Part shown: positions 61,329-64,000 of the stretch, piece by piece | Layout of the letters: each line of letters starts with the position of its first letter | Position numbering within the stretch: the first letter of the stretch is position 1 | Source: Streptomyces sp. CB09001 | GTDB lineage: Bacteria > Actinomycetota > Actinomycetes > Streptomycetales > Streptomycetaceae | Assembly (NCBI RefSeq): GCF_003369795.1 | Contig: NZ_CP026730.1 | Span: 1,736,001 to 1,800,000, forward strand | Length of the DNA stretch: 64,000 bases | Reading direction: 5' to 3' | Position numbers and translations under genes: made by a program | Notes under the pieces: model-generated | What the model was told of the DNA's origin: nothing | The model's database searches: none | Seen by the model: only the letters and a program-made list of their open reading frames with translations

Positions 61329-62588
61329 ATGAACGTCCGCCGTCGCAGCAGCGCCGCGGCTCTGGCCGCCATAGCCGTGATCGGCGCCGCCACCGCGCCC
61401 GCGGTCGCCGCCGATCCGTCGCCGTCCTCCGCCCCGTCCAAGACCGCACCCGCCGGGCTGTACGGGAGCACCGACCCCCAGTACGACGGTGTCTGGCGCC
61501 AGTCCCTCGCGCTGCTCGCGCAGGACACGGCGGGCGTGGTCCCGTCCTCGACGGCCGTGAAGTGGCTCACGGACCAGCAGTGCGCGAACGGCGCCTTCGC
61601 CCCGTTCCGCGCCGACCCGGCCAAGGCCTGCGACGCCAAGACGCCGGTCGACACCAACAACACGGCCGCCGCCGTCCAGGCCCTGTGGGCCGTCGGCGGG
61701 CACGGCGACGTGATCGAGGAAGCCCTCGGCTGGCTGAAGTCCGTACAGAACGAGGACGGCGGCTGGGGCTACGTCCCCGGCACCCCCAGCGACGCCAACT
61801 CCACCTCCGTCGTCATCGGGGCGCTGGCGGCCACGGAGACGAACCCCGAGGACGTCGAGAAGGGCGGCAAGTCCCCCTACGACGCCCTGCTGACGTTCGC
61901 CCTGCCCTGCGCGAAGGACAAGGGCGCGGGCGCCTTCGCCTTCCAGCCGGACAAGGACGGCAAGCTGCTCCCCAACGCGGACGCGACCGCCGCGGGTGTC
62001 CTCGGCGCGCTCGGCGAGGGCCTGGTCGCCGAGGCGGGCAAGAAGACCGGTGCCGCGTCCTGTGCCGACGCGGACCAGCCCGACCGCGGGCGCGCCGCCG
62101 CCAACGCCGCCGCGTATCTCACCGACACGCTCGCCAAGGACGGCCACCTCGTCTCCGCCCTCGGCGGCTCCGCCGACCAGCCCGACTACGGCAACACCGC
62201 CGACGCGGTCGTCGCCCTCGCCGCACAGGGCGGCGCGGACAAGGTGGCCGAGCCGCTGGCCTGGCTGAAGAAGAACGCCGCGAAGTGGGCCGGGGAGAGC
62301 GGTCCGGCCGCCTACGCCCAGCTGATCTTCGCCGCCCACGCCACGGGCACCGACCCGCGTGAATTCGGCGGCACGGACCTGGTCGCGAAGCTGAACGCGA
62401 CGGGACCCGCTCCGCAGGGCACGACGGCCAAGGACACCGCGACCGCGAACGACGACGAGAAGACGAAGGACGAGAAGAACGACGACGACTCCCCCTTCGG
62501 CGTCTGGTGGTTCGTCGGCGTCTGCCTGCTCTTCGGCGTCGGCATCGGCTTCCTGCTCAGCAACCGCAACAAGAAGCAGCAGCCGTGA
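61329..62588 (+). CDS. Secreted, membrane-anchored alpha/alpha-toroid protein (candidate cobalamin-binding)
   Basis: 419 residues. Signal peptide MNVRRRSSAAALAAIAVIGA...AVAA (cleavage near 27). About 45-355: prenyltransferase/squalene-oxidase-type helical repeats (WLTDQQCANGAFAPF, WLKSVQNEDGGWGYVPG, NTADAVVALAAQGG). Charged, disordered stretch (about 365-390), C-terminal helix SPFGVWWFVGVCLLFGVGIGFLL and a basic stop-transfer, so it is anchored outside. The same alpha6/alpha6 barrel forms the first domain of human intrinsic factor and transcobalamin. GGGAAAGG lies 10 nt before the ATG. First gene after the B12 riboswitch; GTGA overlap with the next gene. Confidence 0.88.
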   Translation: MNVRRRSSAAALAAIAVIGAATAPAVAADPSPSSAPSKTAPAGLYGSTDPQYDGVWRQSLALLAQDTAGVVPSSTAVKWLTDQQCANGAFAPFRADPAKACDAKTPVDTNNTAAAVQALWAVGGHGDVIEEALGWLKSVQNEDGGWGYVPGTPSDANSTSVVIGALAATETNPEDVEKGGKSPYDALLTFALPCAKDKGAGAFAFQPDKDGKLLPNADATAAGVLGALGEGLVAEAGKKTGAASCADADQPDRGRAAANAAAYLTDTLAKDGHLVSALGGSADQPDYGNTADAVVALAAQGGADKVAEPLAWLKKNAAKWAGESGPAAYAQLIFAAHATGTDPREFGGTDLVAKLNATGPAPQGTTAKDTATANDDEKTKDEKNDDDSPFGVWWFVGVCLLFGVGIGFLLSNRNKKQQP

Positions 62589-63244
62589 CGCCCCGCCGCC
62601 TCGTCCCTCTGCTCCTGGCCGCGTTCCTGCTGATCGGGACCGCGGGCCAGGCGCAGGCCGCCGGTTACCGCTACTGGTCCTTCTGGGACCGCGACGGCGC
62701 GCAGTGGGTCTACGCCACCCAGGGGCCGTCCATGGCCCACCCCTCCGACGGAGACGTCCAGGGCTTCCGCTTCGCGGTGAGCGAGAACTCGGGCGACGCG
62801 GCCCAGCCGCGCGGCACGGCGGACTTCGCGTCGATCTGCGCGAAGACCCCGGCCGAGGACGGCACCAAGCGGGTGGCACTGGTCCTCGACTTCGGCACGG
62901 CCCCCGACGCCCCGTCCGGCGAGACCCCGCCCGCCCCGCGCACGGCCTGCGCCCAGGTCTCCCCCGACGCGACCACGGCCGACGCCCTGGCCGCCGTCGC
63001 AGACCCCCTCCGCTACAACACCAACGCCCTGCTGTGCGCGATAGCGGGCTACCCGAAGTCGGGCTGCGGCGAACAGGTGTCGCAGCGGGAGAACCGGACG
63101 ACCACGGCAGCCCCGGAGGCAACGGCTGACCAGGGAGACGAGAACGGCCCGTCGATCGGCCTTTACGCGGGCATAGCGGTGGTGGCAGCCCTGGCAGGCG
63201 CGGCAACCTGGCAAGCAAGGCGGCGCAGGAATGCAACCCGCTGA
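62585..63244 (+). CDS. Secreted anchored protein of the SCO2322 family
   Basis: 219 residues. Signal peptide RRLVPLLLAAFLLIGTAGQAQA. Extracellular domain AGYRYWSFWDRDGAQWVYATQGPS, then a beta-rich region and two Cys pairs (about SICAK/TACAQ and LLCAI/GCGEQ) that may form disulfides. C-terminal helix GLYAGIAVVAALAGAATWQ with RRRR stop-transfer. I recall this family being named after an S. coelicolor locus next to an ECF transporter; role unassigned. GTG overlaps the toroid stop; its end overlaps ecfT by 14 nt. Confidence 0.85.
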   Translation: MTPRRLVPLLLAAFLLIGTAGQAQAAGYRYWSFWDRDGAQWVYATQGPSMAHPSDGDVQGFRFAVSENSGDAAQPRGTADFASICAKTPAEDGTKRVALVLDFGTAPDAPSGETPPAPRTACAQVSPDATTADALAAVADPLRYNTNALLCAIAGYPKSGCGEQVSQRENRTTTAAPEATADQGDENGPSIGLYAGIAVVAALAGAATWQARRRRNATR

Positions 63245-64000
63245 GACTGCGGGCAATCGTGCCGCTGGGGCGGCACGGGTGGGCGCAGGCGGCACCCTGT
63301 CAGCGCCGGGAAGCGCCCGCACCCCCGCCCGCCACCAGCGCCGGGGCGCCCTGCACCCCGGCGCCTGGTGGCTCTGGGCGCTAACCCTCGGCACCGCCGC
63401 CACCCGCACCACCAACCCCCTCCTCCTCACCCTCCTCATCACCGTCTCCGCGTACGTCGTGGTCACCCGCCGCCCCCACGCCCCCTGGTCCCGCTCCTAC
63501 GGCGCCTTCGTCAAGCTCGCCCTCGCCGTCCTCCTCATCCGCCTCCTCTTCACCACCCTCCTCGGCTCCCCCATCCCCGGCACCCACACCCTCCTCACCC
63601 TCCCCGAAGTCCCCCTCCCCGACTGGGCGCAGGGCATCCGCCTCGGCGGCCGGGTCACCGCGGAGGGCCTCACCTTCGCGCTGTACGACGCGATGAAGCT
63701 GGCCACCCTGCTCATCTGCGTCGGCGCCGCGAACGCCCTCGCCAACCCCTCCCGCCTCCTCAAGTCCCTCCCCGGCGCCCTGTACGAGATGGGCGTCGCC
63801 GTCGTCGTGGCCCTCACCTTCGCGCCAAACCTCATCGCCGACGTCCAGCGCCTGCGCGCCGCCCGCCGCCTGCGCGGCCGCCCGGACCGCGGCATACGGG
63901 GCCTGCTCCAGGTGGGGCTCCCCGTCCTGGAGGGCGCCCTGGAGCGCTCCGTCGCCCTCGCCGCCGCGATGGACGCCCGCGGCTACGGCCGTACCGCACA
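63231..64000 (+). CDS. ecfT: EcfT: transmembrane coupling subunit of an ECF importer (partial, runs off the right edge)
   Basis: CbiQ/EcfT-family membrane subunit that couples a substrate-binding S component to two ATPases. 256 codons visible. An Ala/Gly-rich leader of about 40 residues precedes HPGAWWLWALTLGTAATRTTNPLLLTLLI (helix 1-2 start). FRKLALAV-like helices follow (FVKLALAVLLIRLLFTTLL), then a late cytoplasmic coupling region RLRAARRLRGRPD and AAAMDARGYGR, the two Arg-containing EcfT signatures that contact the ATPases. Starts inside the previous gene. EcfA ATPases and an S component are expected just beyond the window. Confidence 0.9.
   Translation, partial: MQPAETAGNRAAGAARVGAGGTLSAPGSARTPARHQRRGALHPGAWWLWALTLGTAATRTTNPLLLTLLITVSAYVVVTRRPHAPWSRSYGAFVKLALAVLLIRLLFTTLLGSPIPGTHTLLTLPEVPLPDWAQGIRLGGRVTAEGLTFALYDAMKLATLLICVGAANALANPSRLLKSLPGALYEMGVAVVVALTFAPNLIADVQRLRAARRLRGRPDRGIRGLLQVGLPVLEGALERSVALAAAMDARGYGRTA

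Overview
The window is high-GC (about 72%) actinobacterial chromosome and reads as Streptomyces. The signs are third-position GC, frequent GTG starts, many leaderless promoters (a -10 hexamer 6-8 nt before the start codon), DmdR/IdeR-type iron boxes, an actinobacterial type A RNase P RNA, an axeA-xlnB xylan pair whose product is essentially S. lividans XlnB, and several families first described in S. coelicolor. I saw no tRNA, rRNA, insertion sequence, prophage or CRISPR array. Coding density is high and most of the content looks like core genome. Product names come from reading translations and motifs by eye; no database search was run.

Layout, left to right. 1-5.2 kb: a partial MFS exporter, an EEP-fold hydrolase, panB and a DrrAB-type ABC exporter. 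5.2-13.6 kb: a 1136-residue SARP/NB-ARC regulator, an M50-like membrane metalloprotease, an F420:NADP oxidoreductase, and a 675-bp gene-free stretch carrying a 91-bp x3 and a 50-bp x4 tandem array, then an MFS exporter. 13.6-20.6 kb: leaderless map, then an iron block with an iron-boxed heme oxygenase, a PhzF-like enzyme and iron-boxed efeO-efeB-efeU plus a lipoprotein. 20.5-30.5 kb: a primase-fold protein, a TetR, a leaderless Rsm22-type gene followed by an orphan response regulator, a Bcr/CflA exporter coupled to a serine hydrolase that seems to start at CTG, a Gfo/Idh/MocA oxidoreductase, Tat-exported phoD, and an SDR. 30.7-36.4 kb: SnoaL-like, DoxX and MazG-like genes, the axeA-xlnB pair with near-identical CBM2 modules, a luciferase-like F420 enzyme, and rnpB on the minus strand.

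36.5-44.5 kb: a leaderless MerR operon, YaaA, KDPG aldolase, then a minus-strand operon NIF3-zinc ribbon-RNase HI/phosphatase (the zinc-ribbon gene again seems to start at CTG inside its neighbour's stop), a beta-propeller-like protein and a 55-residue small protein. 44.5-55.7 kb: a hot-dog dehydratase, an ABC exporter with a DesK/DesR-like two-component system, two divergent DHA2 exporters, a methyltransferase, a cell-wall amidase and membrane proteins.

56.1-61 kb: a KstR-like TetR, with a perfect KstR-type operator, facing a glycosyltransferase-methyltransferase-toroid cluster. 61-64 kb: a cobalamin riboswitch leading an operon of a secreted, membrane-anchored alpha/alpha-toroid protein, a second secreted anchored protein and the EcfT subunit of an ECF importer. 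This is the strongest candidate here for a little-described system: a bacterial analogue of an intrinsic-factor-like B12 capture step.

Metabolic logic visible in the window: iron (heme oxygenase, Efe) and cobalamin acquisition at opposite ends; F420 chemistry (F420 reductase, luciferase-like enzyme); xylan degradation; phosphate scavenging (PhoD); and several drug-exporter loci, each with an inverted-repeat operator nearby.
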